From assembly GCF_014396975.1 (NCBI RefSeq), contig NZ_CP060719.1:1212001-1276000 (forward strand): a stretch of DNA of 64,000 nucleotides. Direction: 5' to 3'. The translations under genes and the position numbers were made by a program. The notes beneath the pieces are model-generated. The model was not told the DNA's origin. It did no database searches and was given only the letters and a program-made list of their open reading frames with translations. This document shows, one piece after another, positions 9,619 through 18,845 of this stretch. Each line of letters opens with the position of its first letter. Position 1 is the stretch's first letter. The DNA is from Thermomonas carbonis. GTDB taxonomy: Bacteria; Pseudomonadota; Gammaproteobacteria; Xanthomonadales; Xanthomonadaceae.

Positions 9619-10209
9619 ATGTCCAGTCCATCCCTGCGTTGCACCGCGTTTTCCGGTCCGCAACGGATCGCCACGGGCGAGCTCCGGCATGTGGCGATGA
9701 AGGCCAAGCAGGCCTACGACCTGCATCCGGAGCGGCCGGTGCTGGTATTCGACGACGCCGACGGCCGCACCGTCGAGGTCCCGCTGGAACTGCCCGCCGC
9801 CGACCTGCTGCGCCTGCTCGCGCAACCGCAACTGGCGGCCAGCACGGACGCCGCGCCGGCACCGCGCAAGCCGGGCCGACCGAAGCTGGGCGTGGTCGCC
9901 CGCGAGATCACCCTGCTGCCGCGCCATTGGGATTGGTTGGCGGCGCAACCGGGTGGGGCCTCGGTCGCATTGCGGCGATTGGTGGAAGACGCGCGCAAGG
10001 TGTCCTCCGCCGACGACCGCCGCCGCGCCGCGCAGGAGGCGACCTTCCGCTTCATGCAGGCGATGGCCGGCGATGCACCCGGTTTCGAGGACGCGTCGCG
10101 CGCACTGTTCGCCGGCGACGTGTCCCGTTTCGAGGGACATGTCGCGCGCTGGGCCGACGATGTGCGCGATCACGCGATGTGGCTGGCCACGGATGCCTTC
10201 GGCAGCTGA
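9619..10209 (+). CDS. DUF2239 family protein, function unknown
   Basis: A 196-aa soluble protein that I place in the DUF2239 family by its conserved core: KPGRPKLGVVAREITLLPR followed by HWDWLAAQPGGASVALRRLV. The core has an AT-hook-like GRPK stretch and looks helical, so DNA binding is conceivable but unproven. The start is supported by CGGAGG (9608-9613). The C-terminal part has a charged helical region (RFMQAMAGDAPGFEDASRALF). It sits alone with its own likely promoter between the flavoprotein and an MFS pump. Confidence 0.75.
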   Translation: MSSPSLRCTAFSGPQRIATGELRHVAMKAKQAYDLHPERPVLVFDDADGRTVEVPLELPAADLLRLLAQPQLAASTDAAPAPRKPGRPKLGVVAREITLLPRHWDWLAAQPGGASVALRRLVEDARKVSSADDRRRAAQEATFRFMQAMAGDAPGFEDASRALFAGDVSRFEGHVARWADDVRDHAMWLATDAFGS

Positions 10210-10293
10210 CAATCGCGCGTCGCGCCGATCGCGGCGCCAGCAACGAACGCGTCATCCGTCACCGAATGACGCAGTCCCTCAACGGAATTCCAC

Positions 10294-11556
10294 TTGAACG
10301 CACTCCTGGCTCCAGGCGCACGCAATGCCGCGCTGGTCTTCATCTTCATCACCGTGCTGATCGACGTGCTGGCGTTCGGGGTGATCATCCCGGTGCTGCC
10401 GCACCTGGTGCAGGAATTCGTCGGCGGCGACACCTCCACCGCGGCGTACTGGACCGGTGCGTTCGCGTTCTCGTTCTCGCTGGTGCAGTTCTTCAGCGCA
10501 CCGATCCAGGGTGCGCTGTCCGACCGCTACGGTCGCCGTCCGGTGATCCTGATTTCGTGCCTCGGCCTGGGCCTGGACTTCGTGTTCATGGCGCTGGCAC
10601 CGAGCCTGGCCTGGCTGTTCGTCGGCCGGATCATCTCGGCGGTGACCTCGGCCAGCTTCACCACCGCGAATGCCTACATCGCCGACGTCACCGCGCCCGA
10701 GGGGCGGGCCAAGGCGTTCGGCATGATCGGCGCGGCGTTCGGGTTGGGCTTCATCGTCGGGCCGTTGATCGGCGGCGTGCTGGGCGACATCGACCATCGC
10801 CTGCCGTTCTGGTTCGCGGCGGGGCTCGCGCTGATCAACTTCTGCTACGGCCTGTTCGTACTGCCGGAATCGTTGCACAAGGACAAGCGCACGCCGCGCT
10901 TCGACTGGACCCATGCCAAGCCGATGGGTGGGGTGAAGATGCTGCGCGACTACCCGCAGATCTGGGGCCTGGTCGCGGTGGTGTTCATCGCCAACTTCGC
11001 CCACTACGTCTACCCGAGCACCTTCGTGCTGTTCGCCGACGCGGCCTACGGCTGGAAGGAAAAGCAGGCAGGCTATGTGCTGTCGGTGGTCGGCGTGCTC
11101 AGCGTGATCGTCAACGTGTTGCTGGTCGGCCGGCTGGTGAAGGCATTCGGCGAACGTCGCGCGGTGATGTTCGGGCTGGCCTGCGGCACGTTGGGATTCC
11201 TGATCTACGGACTCGCGGGCACCGGCTGGATGTTCATGCTCGGCCTGCCGATCAGCGCGCTGTGGGCGATCGCCGCGCCGGCCACGCAGGCGCTGATCAC
11301 CAAGCAGGTACCGGCGGATGCGCAGGGCCGCATCCAGGGTTCGATGAGCAGTCTGGTGTCGCTGGCCGGGATCTTCGCGCCGGCGCTGTTCGCGGGCGCA
11401 TTCGGCTTCTTCATCGGCCCGCTTGCGCCGGTGCGCATGCCCGGGATTGCGTTCCTGATCGCGTCGTTACTGCTGGCGATCGCCGCCTTCGTGGCCTGGC
11501 GGTTCACCGATTCCGCGCACCTGCCGGCGAAGGCCGCAGGCGAACCCGCGGCCTGA
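10294..11556 (+). CDS. MFS efflux transporter of the Tet (TCR) type
   Basis: A 420-aa twelve-helix inner-membrane transporter. MFS motif A (GALSDRYGRRPV) lies in the loop between helices 2 and 3. TM1 contains DVLAFGVIIPVLPHL, the typical start of the TetA/TCR drug:H+ antiporter branch, and a motif-C-like GAAFGLGFIVGP follows in TM5. The start is TTG at 10294, as no in-frame ATG precedes TM1. Such chromosomal proteins are usually annotated as Tet-family transporters without proof of tetracycline export. It is monocistronic here, followed by a convergent inhibitor gene 15 bp downstream. Confidence 0.88.
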   Translation: MNALLAPGARNAALVFIFITVLIDVLAFGVIIPVLPHLVQEFVGGDTSTAAYWTGAFAFSFSLVQFFSAPIQGALSDRYGRRPVILISCLGLGLDFVFMALAPSLAWLFVGRIISAVTSASFTTANAYIADVTAPEGRAKAFGMIGAAFGLGFIVGPLIGGVLGDIDHRLPFWFAAGLALINFCYGLFVLPESLHKDKRTPRFDWTHAKPMGGVKMLRDYPQIWGLVAVVFIANFAHYVYPSTFVLFADAAYGWKEKQAGYVLSVVGVLSVIVNVLLVGRLVKAFGERRAVMFGLACGTLGFLIYGLAGTGWMFMLGLPISALWAIAAPATQALITKQVPADAQGRIQGSMSSLVSLAGIFAPALFAGAFGFFIGPLAPVRMPGIAFLIASLLLAIAAFVAWRFTDSAHLPAKAAGEPAA

Positions 11557-11571
11557 GCGCGCCGCGCGCGA

Positions 11572-11868
11572 TCAGCCGCAGCTGATCCGTTCGATGGTGC
11601 CGCTCGCGTCCTGGTGGATGTTCACCCGGTCCTCGCGGTAATCCATCGTGACCGCCTGGCCGGGCTTGATCGAGCGCATGGTTTTCGCGCCGGAGGCCTT
11701 GAACGCGGCCTGCACATTGGCGTCGCTGGCGGGCTTGCCGACGTGCGACTGCGCGGGCTCGGCATTGCAGGTGCCGGTGCCGGCAGTGGCGTCTTCAGCC
11801 GCGGGTTGCGAGGCGCAGGCGGCCAGTGCGAACACGGTGGGCAGCAGAAACAAGGGGCGCAGCGACAT
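11572..11868 (-). CDS. Peptidase inhibitor I78 family lipoprotein
   Basis: A 98-aa lipoprotein beginning MSLRPLFLLPTVFALAACAS with lipobox LAAC. The mature part matches the I78 (elastase-inhibitor-like) family: CNAEPAQSHVGKPAS, then MDYREDRVNIHQD and a terminal GTIERISCG. Two cysteines bracket the domain and could form a disulfide. I chose the ATG at 11868 because it starts the signal peptide; an upstream in-frame start would add 21 polar residues. It is divergent from the M61 peptidase gene 134 bp away. It probably protects envelope proteins from serine proteases. Confidence 0.85.
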   Translation of the reverse strand: MSLRPLFLLPTVFALAACASQPAAEDATAGTGTCNAEPAQSHVGKPASDANVQAAFKASGAKTMRSIKPGQAVTMDYREDRVNIHQDASGTIERISCG

Positions 11869-12002
11869 GAGCGGATTCCCGGGAATGTGATGCTGTGAGC
11901 ATGGTCGGGCGCGGATTAAGCCCGCGTGCATGGCTTCCGGCAGTCGCGATTCCGAAGCCGCGGACTACGATGGTCGATCACGTCCCTGCTCCGGAGTTGC
12001 CG

Positions 12003-13901
12003 ATGAATCGTCGCCTGTTGCCCGTCGCCCTGTCGCTGCTGCTTGCCGGCGGCGTCCACGCGCAGGATCCGTCATCGATACCGCCGCCGCGCGACGTGGC
12101 GTACTCGCCGGGCACGATCCGGCTCGACGTCGATGCCACCAACCTCACCCAGCGCATCTTCAGGATCAAGCAGACCATCCCGGTGCACGCCGGCCCGCTC
12201 GCCTTGCTGTATCCGGCCTGGGTACCGGGCGGGCATTCGCCGCGCGGTGCGATCGACAAGATCGCCGGGCTGGTGTTCAAGGCGGACGGCCGCACCATTC
12301 CGTGGAAGCGCGACACCCTCAACGTGCACGCATTCCATCTCGACGTGCCGCAGGGCGTATCCGAGATCACCGCGGAGTTCGATTTCCTCACCGCCACCGG
12401 CAGCGGCCAGGGCCGGGTGGTGATGACCCCGCGCATGCTCAACCTGCAGTTCCTCTCCACCGTGCTGTACCCGGCCGGGCACTACGCCGGCAAGATCCAG
12501 TTCGACCCGCGGGTGACCTACCCGTCCGGCTGGACCGCGTTCACCGCGCTGCACGAACAGGGCCGCAGCGGCGACACGGTGGATTACGAAGACGTGCCGC
12601 TGGACATCCTGGTCGACTCGCCGGTGTATGCCGGCCGCCATGCGAAGAACATCGACCTGACCCCGGCCGGCAGCAAGGTGCCGGTGCGCCTGGGCGTGGT
12701 GGCCGATGCCGCGAAATTCCTCGAAGCCAAGCCCGCGCAGATCGCCATCCACAAGGCGATGGTCGAGCAGACATTGAAGCTGTTCGGTGCGCAGCACTAC
12801 GACCACTACCAGTTCCTGTTCTCGCTGTCGGGACAGATGGGCGGCAACGGCCTGGAACACCAGCGCTCCAGCGAGAACGGCCTGGGCACCGACTACTTCA
12901 CAGGCTGGAACGAGAAGTCCGGCTTCAGCGACCTGCTGGCGCACGAGTTCGTGCATTCGTGGAACGGCAAATACCGCCGTGGCGCCGACCTGTGGACGCC
13001 GAACTTCAACGTGCCGATGCAGGACAGCCTGCTGTGGGTCTACGAAGGGCAGACCCAGTACTGGGGCAACGTGCTCGCCGCGCGCAGCGGCATGCGACCG
13101 CTGGCGGCCTCGCGCGATGCGCTGGCGCTGGTCGCGGCCACTTACGCGGACAATCGCGCGGGCCTGCAGTGGCGCGGCATCCAGGACACCACCAACGACC
13201 CGATCGTGGTCGGTCGCGCGGCGCGCGCCTACCTGAACTACCAGATGAGCGAGGACTATTACCGCGGCGGCCAGATGATATGGCTGGAAGCCGACGCGCT
13301 GATCCGCGCGAAGAGCGCTGGCCGCAAGTCGCTGGACGATTTCGCGCGCGCGTTCTTCGGCGTCAACGACGGCGAATGGAAAGTGCAGAACACCTACACC
13401 TTCGAGGACGTGGTCGCCACGCTCGAAGGCGTGCAGCCGCACGACTGGAAAACGTTCCTGCGCGATCGCCTGGACGGCAAGGTCGGGCTCGCCGGCGGCA
13501 TCGAGGCCAGCGGCTGGAAGCTGGTCTACAAGGACGAGCCGAACGCCTACGCCAAGGCCAGTGCGCGTGGCGGCGGTGCCGATTACACCTACTCGCTCGG
13601 TCTGTCGCTCAACAAGGAGGGCGTGATCGGCGACGTGCGCTGGGATGGCCCGGCGTTCAAGGCCGGCATCGGCAGCGGCACTACCGTGGTCGCGGTCAAC
13701 GGCCTGGCCTACGACAAGGACGTGCTGGACGAGGCGGTGACCGCGGCGAAGACCGGTGCGCCGATCGAACTGATGCTGCGCGACTTCGACATCTATCGCA
13801 CGATCAAGCTCGATTACCGCGGTGGCTTGCGCTATCCGCACCTGGAGCGGATCGAAGGCAAGCCGGACACCCTCACGCCGATCCTGAGCGCACGCAAGTA
13901 A
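12003..13901 (+). CDS. Peptidase family M61 (glycyl aminopeptidase type) with C-terminal PDZ domain
   Basis: A 632-aa exported zinc peptidase. A signal peptide runs over residues 1-21 (LSLLLAGGVHA). The N-terminal M61 beta domain follows, then the zinc site HEFVHSWN with His314, Glu315 and His318, and a further family motif LLWVYEGQTQYWG. The C-terminus holds a PDZ-like domain (about 520-610) with DGPAFKAGIGSGTTVVAVNG. CCGGAG 6-11 bases upstream supports the ATG at 12003. Family members remove N-terminal glycine or alanine from peptides, probably in the periplasm. The neighbouring divergent I78 inhibitor is also an envelope protein. Confidence 0.92.
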   Translation: MNRRLLPVALSLLLAGGVHAQDPSSIPPPRDVAYSPGTIRLDVDATNLTQRIFRIKQTIPVHAGPLALLYPAWVPGGHSPRGAIDKIAGLVFKADGRTIPWKRDTLNVHAFHLDVPQGVSEITAEFDFLTATGSGQGRVVMTPRMLNLQFLSTVLYPAGHYAGKIQFDPRVTYPSGWTAFTALHEQGRSGDTVDYEDVPLDILVDSPVYAGRHAKNIDLTPAGSKVPVRLGVVADAAKFLEAKPAQIAIHKAMVEQTLKLFGAQHYDHYQFLFSLSGQMGGNGLEHQRSSENGLGTDYFTGWNEKSGFSDLLAHEFVHSWNGKYRRGADLWTPNFNVPMQDSLLWVYEGQTQYWGNVLAARSGMRPLAASRDALALVAATYADNRAGLQWRGIQDTTNDPIVVGRAARAYLNYQMSEDYYRGGQMIWLEADALIRAKSAGRKSLDDFARAFFGVNDGEWKVQNTYTFEDVVATLEGVQPHDWKTFLRDRLDGKVGLAGGIEASGWKLVYKDEPNAYAKASARGGGADYTYSLGLSLNKEGVIGDVRWDGPAFKAGIGSGTTVVAVNGLAYDKDVLDEAVTAAKTGAPIELMLRDFDIYRTIKLDYRGGLRYPHLERIEGKPDTLTPILSARK

Positions 13902-13924
13902 CCGCGTCGTTGCAGATCTGCCCG

Positions 13925-13959
13925 ACACGCGCGTTGACGTTCAGTTTCAACGCGCGTGT
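13925..13959. repeat. Perfect 13-bp inverted repeat after the M61 peptidase gene
   Basis: ACACGCGCGTTGA (13925-13937) and its exact reverse complement (13947-13959) flank a 9-base loop, 24 bases after the peptidase stop. The RNA would form a strong hairpin, but no T-run follows. It is either a 3'-end stabilising or weak termination structure, or an operator for the next gene, which starts at 13999. Confidence 0.6.
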
Positions 13960-13998
13960 TCAGCGACATCAACGCGGCGTGGCGGTTATCGTCGTGGC

Positions 13999-14843
13999 AT
14001 GCGCACGTTTCGGTTCCCCGCCACCTTGCTCGCAGCCGCCTTGCTGGCGGGTTGCGCGGGTCCCGCGACGCGCAATGATGCGCCGGCGGCCGGCGTTGCA
14101 ACCGTGTCCGCACCGGGCTTGATCGACACGACATCTTCGATGCCGCCATCGGCCACCCCCCGCCGATGCGCCTGCTCGAACGCCTCAACCGCCTTGCACC
14201 GGAACTCGATACCGGTGTGCTCGCATTGGCACTGGAAGCGCGCGCCTGCGCGCTGCGCAACGGCGAGGTGGATGACGACGCAAAACTTGCTGTCATCGAC
14301 TACTCGCGCCCATCCACCGAAAAGCGCTTGTGGGTGTTCGACATGACCCGCGATGCGCTGCTGTTCAACGAACACGTGGCCCACGGTTCCGGCACCGGCG
14401 ACAACCTCGCGACACGCTTCTCCAACGAGGAAGGCAGCCATGCCACCAGCCTGGGCCTGTTTCGCACCGCCGAGACCTACCAGGGCGGCAACGGCTATTC
14501 GCTGCGCATGGACGGACTGGATCCCGGCTTCAATGATCGTGCGCGGTCGCGTGCCATCGTCATGCACGGCGCCTGGTACGTGAACCCCGACCTGATCCGC
14601 ACCCAGGGCCGCCTCGGTCGCAGCCAGGGCTGCCCGGCGTTGCGCGAACAGGTGGCGAAGGTCGTCATCGACACCCTCAAGCAGCGCCAGCTGCTGTTCG
14701 CCTACGCCGACGACGCCGCGTTCCTGCAACGTGGTCGCAGCTTTGCCTGCGATGGCCGCAGCGCCGGGCAGATCCTTGCCGCAGCGCGTGCGGGAACGGC
14801 ATTGGGTGCGGGTGCATCGGTGGGCGCGGTCGCCGCGCCCTGA
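13999..14843 (+). pseudogene. Murein L,D-transpeptidase-like lipoprotein (YkuD_2 type), broken by a -1 frameshift
   Basis: The start MRTFRFPATLLAAALLAGCAG is a lipoprotein signal in one frame. The catalytic domain follows in another frame from about 14162, with RAIVMHGAWYV and the active-site SQGCPALR characteristic of the L,D-transpeptidase catalytic-domain family. Adding one C to the C6 run at 14156-14161 joins the frames (SATPPPMRLLERLN) and gives about 281 aa. Without repair, the domain could only start at the internal ATG 14166 and would lack an export signal, which makes no sense for a periplasmic cross-linking enzyme. The exact shift position is uncertain within 14079-14161. Confidence 0.75.
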
Positions 14844-14877
14844 GGCGGCACGATTTCGCCGCCATCAGCAGCATGTC

Positions 14878-14964
14878 GTAGCCCGGGTAAGGCCAACGGC
14901 CGCACCCGGTTAAAAATTTGAACGGCACGAAGAGCCCCGGGTGCGCTTCGCTTGCCCGGGCTAC
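14878..14964. repeat. REPIN-like inverted element (GTAGCCCGGG ... CCCGGGCTAC)
   Basis: GTAGCCCGGG at 14878-14887 is mirrored by CCCGGGCTAC at 14955-14964, with further partly complementary CACCCGG and CCCCGGGTG segments inside. It lies between convergent genes, the usual place for such extragenic repeats. The same core occurs as an inverted pair at 20065-20209, so it is a dispersed family in this genome. These elements are normally mobilised by a REP-associated tyrosine transposase, which is not in the window. Confidence 0.7.
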
Positions 14965-14984
14965 GCTGGTTCGCTTGCGGTATG

Positions 14985-15013
14985 GAAAACGAAGCCCGCT
15001 TGCGCGGGCTTCG
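14985..15013 (-). terminator. Rho-independent-type terminator for the indolepyruvate oxidoreductase gene
   Basis: A perfect 10-bp stem, CGAAGCCCGC/GCGGGCTTCG (14990-14999 and 15004-15013), with a TTGC loop (its complement in the transcript) lies 23 bases after the minus-strand stop at 15036. Read on the minus strand, it is followed by GTTTTCC, a short T tract. Confidence 0.6.
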
Positions 15014-15035
15014 ATGTTTCAGTGCTTCGGCGGGC

Positions 15036-18000
15036 TCAAGCCGCCTGCACCACCCGCAACGGATTCGCCCATTCCCTCAACAACTCGGCTTCGCGCGCCT
15101 TGGCCTTGTGCAGGTGCGCTTCCTTGACGTGGCCGTAGCCGCGGATCTGTTCGGGGATGCTGGCGATGTCGGCGGCCAGGTCGACGTTGCCTGCGTCGAG
15201 CTTTTCGAACAGCGCGCTGACGGTCTTCTCGTATTCGCCGATCAGCGCACGCTCGCCACGGCGTTCGGCGGTGTAGCCGAACACGTCCAGCGGAGTGCCA
15301 CGCAGGCCGCGCAGCTTCGCCATCAGGCTGAAGGCAGTGAGCATCCAGCTGCCGTATTCCTTCTTCTGCAGCTGGCCCTGCGCGTTCTTCTTCGCGAACA
15401 ACGGCGGCGCGAGGTGGAAGTGGATCTTGTAGTCGCCCTCGAACTGCTGCTGCAGCCGGCGCTTGAAATCGCCGCTGGTGTACAGGCGCGCCACTTCGTA
15501 CTCGTCCTTGTAGGCCATCAGCTTGAAGAAGTAGCGGGCCACCGCTTCCGACAGGTCGGTGCTGCCCGGGGCCTTCGCGGTTTCCGTCGCGCGCACCTTG
15601 GCCACGAAGTCGCTGTAGCGCTTCGCGTAGCCGGCGTTCTGGTATTCGGTGAGGAAGGCGACGCGACGCGCGATCACTTCGTCCAGCGAACGCGACAGGC
15701 GCGCGTCGTCCAGCGGCAGGAAGGCGATCTCGCCGCTGTTGCTGGCCGGCACGTGGCGCAATTCATCCTCGCTGCGGGTGGCGACCGCATGCGGATTGAG
15801 GCCGGACTCGGCACCTTCATTGTTGGTGGCGCCGAGCATCGGCAACGGCAATGCGGTGCGTTCGGACGTCGTCTGCGCATTGCGGACGATGCCGGCCGCT
15901 TCGACCACCGCGTCGAGATCCACCACGGCCAGTCGGCCCCAGGCGAATGCGGTCTTGTTCATCTCCACCGCAGCGCCGTTGAGTTCGATCGCGCGCATCA
16001 GCGCATCGAACGAGATCGGCACCAGGCCCTGCTGCCAGGCGTAGCCGAGCATGAACAGGTTGGCCGCGATCGCATCGCCCATCAGCGCGGTGGCGATGTG
16101 GGTGGCGTCGATCAGCAGCGGTGCCTCGCCGTTGAGCGCGGAGCTCACGGCTTTCACGATGTCGGCGGCGGGGAACTGCATGTCCGGACGGGTGGTGAAC
16201 GTGCCCGGCATCGCCTCGTAGGTGTTCATCACCACGGTGCTGCGCTCGGGACGGATCTTCGACAGCACCCAGTAGTCGTTGACCACCACCATGTCGCAGC
16301 CCAGCACCAGGTCGGCTTCGCCGGCGGCGATGCGCACTGCGTGGATATCGGCCGGCGATTTGGCGATGCGGATATGCGTGGTGACTGCGCCGCCCTTCTG
16401 GGCGAGGCCGGTCTGGTCGAGCACGCTGGAGCCCTTGCCTTCCAGGTGCCCGGCCATGCCGAGCAATGCGCCGATCGTCACCACGCCGGTGCCACCGACA
16501 CCGGTGATCAGGATGTTCCAGGGCTGCGACAGATCGCTGCGGATTTGCGGCGCGGGAATCGCCGCCAGCTTGTCGGCGGCGTTCACTTTCCTGCCCTTGC
16601 GCGGCTTGCCGCCGTGCACGGTGACGAAGCTGGGGCAGAAGCCCTCGACGCAGCTGTAGTCCTTGTTGCAGTTGCTCTGGTCGATCTCGCGCTTGCGGCC
16701 GAACTCGGTGTCCTTCGGCAGCACGCTGACGCAGAAGCTCTTGACGCCGCAATCGCCGCAGCCTTCGCAGACCAGCGAATTCACCACCACGCGCTTCTGC
16801 GGATCGACGACCTTGCCGCGCTTGCGGCGGCGGCGCTTCTCGGTGGCGCAGGTCTGGTCGAAGATCAGGATCGAGACGCCCTTCACCTCGCGCAACTGCT
16901 TCTGCACGGCGTCGAGTTCGCGCCGGTCGTGGAAGCTGACGCCGCTCGGGAAGATCGACGGATCGGTCCATTTGTCGATGTCGTCGCTGAGCAACACGAT
17001 CGTCTGCACACCCTCGGCGCGCATCTGGTGGGCGATCTGCGGCACGGTCAGGGTGCCGTCGACCGGCTGGCCGCCGGTCATCGCCACCGCGTCGTTGTAG
17101 AGGATCTTGTAGGTGATGTTGGCGCCAGCGGCGATCGACTGGCGGATCGCCAGCGAGCCACTGTGGAAGTACGTGCCATCGCCCAGGTTCTGGAAGATGT
17201 GCTGCGTCTCGGTGAACGCCGCCTGGCCCGCCCAGGTCACGCCTTCGCCGCCCATGTGGGTGAAGGTGTCGGTGCTGCGGTCCATCCACGTGACCATGTA
17301 GTGGCAGCCGATGCCGCCCTGCGCGCGCGAGCCTTCCGGCACCTTGGTGCTGCTGTTGTGCGGGCAGCCGGAGCAGTAATGCGGCACGCGCGGGAAGTTG
17401 GCGCGCGGCAGGGCGAGCTCGCCTTCCTTGTTCTCCATCCAGCGCAACACGTCGCGGATGTGTTCGCTGTCGTGGAAGCGCTGGATGCGCTTGGCCATGA
17501 CGCCGGCGATGCGCGCGGGCGTGAGTTCGCCAGTGCTCGGCAGGATCCATTCGCCGGATTCGTCGTACTTGCCGACGATGCTCGGGCGCTTGCCGTCGAA
17601 GTTGTAGAACAGCTCCTTCATCTGCGACTCGATGAAGGAATGCTTTTCCTCGACCACGAGGATGTCTTCCAGCCCGCGCACGAAGGCGCGAATGCCGACC
17701 GGCTCCAGCGGCCAGGTCATGCCGACCTTGTACACGCGGATGCCGAGGTCGCGGCAGGCGGCTTCATCCAGACCGAGGTATTCCAGCGCCTGCAGCACGT
17801 CGAGGTACGACTTGCCGGTGGTGACGATGCCGAGCCGCGCATTCGGCGAATCCACCACGATGCGATCGATGCCGTTGGCGCGCGCGAATGCCTGCGCGGC
17901 CTTGACCGCGTAGCGATGCAGGCGCATCTCCTGGTCCAGCGGCGGATCCGGCCAGCGGATGTTGAGGCCGCCGGCGGGCATCTCGAAGTCGGCATCGCCC

Positions 18001-18731
18001 GGCACCACGATCTGCATCGCGAACGGATCGACATCCACCGAGGCCGACGACTCCACCGTTTCCGCGATGGTCTTGAAGCCGACCCAGCGCCCAGTGAAGC
18101 GCGACATCGCGAACCCGAGCAGGCCCATGTCGAGGATGTCCTGCACGCCGGCCGGGTTGAGCACCGGCATCATCGCGCTGACGAATTCGTGCTCGCTGCC
18201 ATGCGGCAAGGTCGAGCTGCGGCAGTTGTGGTCGTCCGCGGCGAGTGCGAGCACGCCGCCGTTGCGCGAGGTGCCCGCGGCATTCGCGTGCTTGAACACG
18301 TCGCCGCAGCGATCCACGCCCGGGCCCTTGCCGTACCACATGCCGAACACGCCATCCACGGTCGCGCCCGGGAACAGGCCCGGCTGCTGGGTGCCCCAGA
18401 CCATGGTCGCGCCGAGGTCCTCGTTGAGGCCGGGCTGGAACTTCACCTTGGAGGATTCGAGGTGCTTCTTCGCCCGCCACAGCTCCAGGTCGAAGCCGCC
18501 CAGCGGCGAGCCGCGATAGCCGCTGATGAAGCCGGCGGTATTCAGCCCGGCGCGTTCGTCGCGCAGCTTCTGCATCAACGGCAGCCGCACCAGCGCCTGC
18601 ACCCCGCTCAGGTAGATGCGCCCCTGGGTGCGGCGGTACTTGTCCTCCAGCGTGTAGTCGGCATCCACAACCGAATTGGTGAGGGCGGTATTCGCCGAAG
18701 AGGGCGAGGAGAGTTCGGCGGTGCTGGTCAT
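15036..18731 (-). CDS. Indolepyruvate ferredoxin oxidoreductase family protein (fused alpha/gamma subunits)
   Basis: A 1231-aa single-chain 2-oxoacid:ferredoxin oxidoreductase, expected to oxidise aryl or branched 2-oxoacids to acyl-CoA with thiamine diphosphate and iron-sulfur clusters. Visible parts are an N-terminal pyrimidine-binding region with RGSPLGGFDLELW, a HYCSGCPHNSST motif, and a TPP-binding core around GIGCHYMVTWMDR. A cysteine cluster follows (VCEGCGDCGVKSFC, then CNKDYSCVEGFCPS) for Fe-S ligation. The gamma domain starts at ITGVGGTGVVTIGALLGMAGH. The ATG at 18731 is preferred over a TTG 45 bases upstream. It is monocistronic, between convergent and divergent neighbours. Confidence 0.93.
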   Translation of the reverse strand: MTSTAELSSPSSANTALTNSVVDADYTLEDKYRRTQGRIYLSGVQALVRLPLMQKLRDERAGLNTAGFISGYRGSPLGGFDLELWRAKKHLESSKVKFQPGLNEDLGATMVWGTQQPGLFPGATVDGVFGMWYGKGPGVDRCGDVFKHANAAGTSRNGGVLALAADDHNCRSSTLPHGSEHEFVSAMMPVLNPAGVQDILDMGLLGFAMSRFTGRWVGFKTIAETVESSASVDVDPFAMQIVVPGDADFEMPAGGLNIRWPDPPLDQEMRLHRYAVKAAQAFARANGIDRIVVDSPNARLGIVTTGKSYLDVLQALEYLGLDEAACRDLGIRVYKVGMTWPLEPVGIRAFVRGLEDILVVEEKHSFIESQMKELFYNFDGKRPSIVGKYDESGEWILPSTGELTPARIAGVMAKRIQRFHDSEHIRDVLRWMENKEGELALPRANFPRVPHYCSGCPHNSSTKVPEGSRAQGGIGCHYMVTWMDRSTDTFTHMGGEGVTWAGQAAFTETQHIFQNLGDGTYFHSGSLAIRQSIAAGANITYKILYNDAVAMTGGQPVDGTLTVPQIAHQMRAEGVQTIVLLSDDIDKWTDPSIFPSGVSFHDRRELDAVQKQLREVKGVSILIFDQTCATEKRRRRKRGKVVDPQKRVVVNSLVCEGCGDCGVKSFCVSVLPKDTEFGRKREIDQSNCNKDYSCVEGFCPSFVTVHGGKPRKGRKVNAADKLAAIPAPQIRSDLSQPWNILITGVGGTGVVTIGALLGMAGHLEGKGSSVLDQTGLAQKGGAVTTHIRIAKSPADIHAVRIAAGEADLVLGCDMVVVNDYWVLSKIRPERSTVVMNTYEAMPGTFTTRPDMQFPAADIVKAVSSALNGEAPLLIDATHIATALMGDAIAANLFMLGYAWQQGLVPISFDALMRAIELNGAAVEMNKTAFAWGRLAVVDLDAVVEAAGIVRNAQTTSERTALPLPMLGATNNEGAESGLNPHAVATRSEDELRHVPASNSGEIAFLPLDDARLSRSLDEVIARRVAFLTEYQNAGYAKRYSDFVAKVRATETAKAPGSTDLSEAVARYFFKLMAYKDEYEVARLYTSGDFKRRLQQQFEGDYKIHFHLAPPLFAKKNAQGQLQKKEYGSWMLTAFSLMAKLRGLRGTPLDVFGYTAERRGERALIGEYEKTVSALFEKLDAGNVDLAADIASIPEQIRGYGHVKEAHLHKAKAREAELLREWANPLRVVQAA

Positions 18732-18845
18732 GGCGGCGGCTTGATCCGGCAGGGCGCGTGTCAGGCGCTTGGGCAAAGACCGGCCATTTTAGCAGCGGCC
18801 CGGACGCACCCCATGCGCCGGCGGATGGCGGCTAAGATCGCGCCG

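Noticed and set aside
14952..18780. A very long open frame on the plus strand opposite the indolepyruvate oxidoreductase
   Set aside because: It is rich in His, Arg, Gln and Gly with no domain, typical of the antisense frame of a G+C-rich gene. The true gene on the minus strand has clear motifs.
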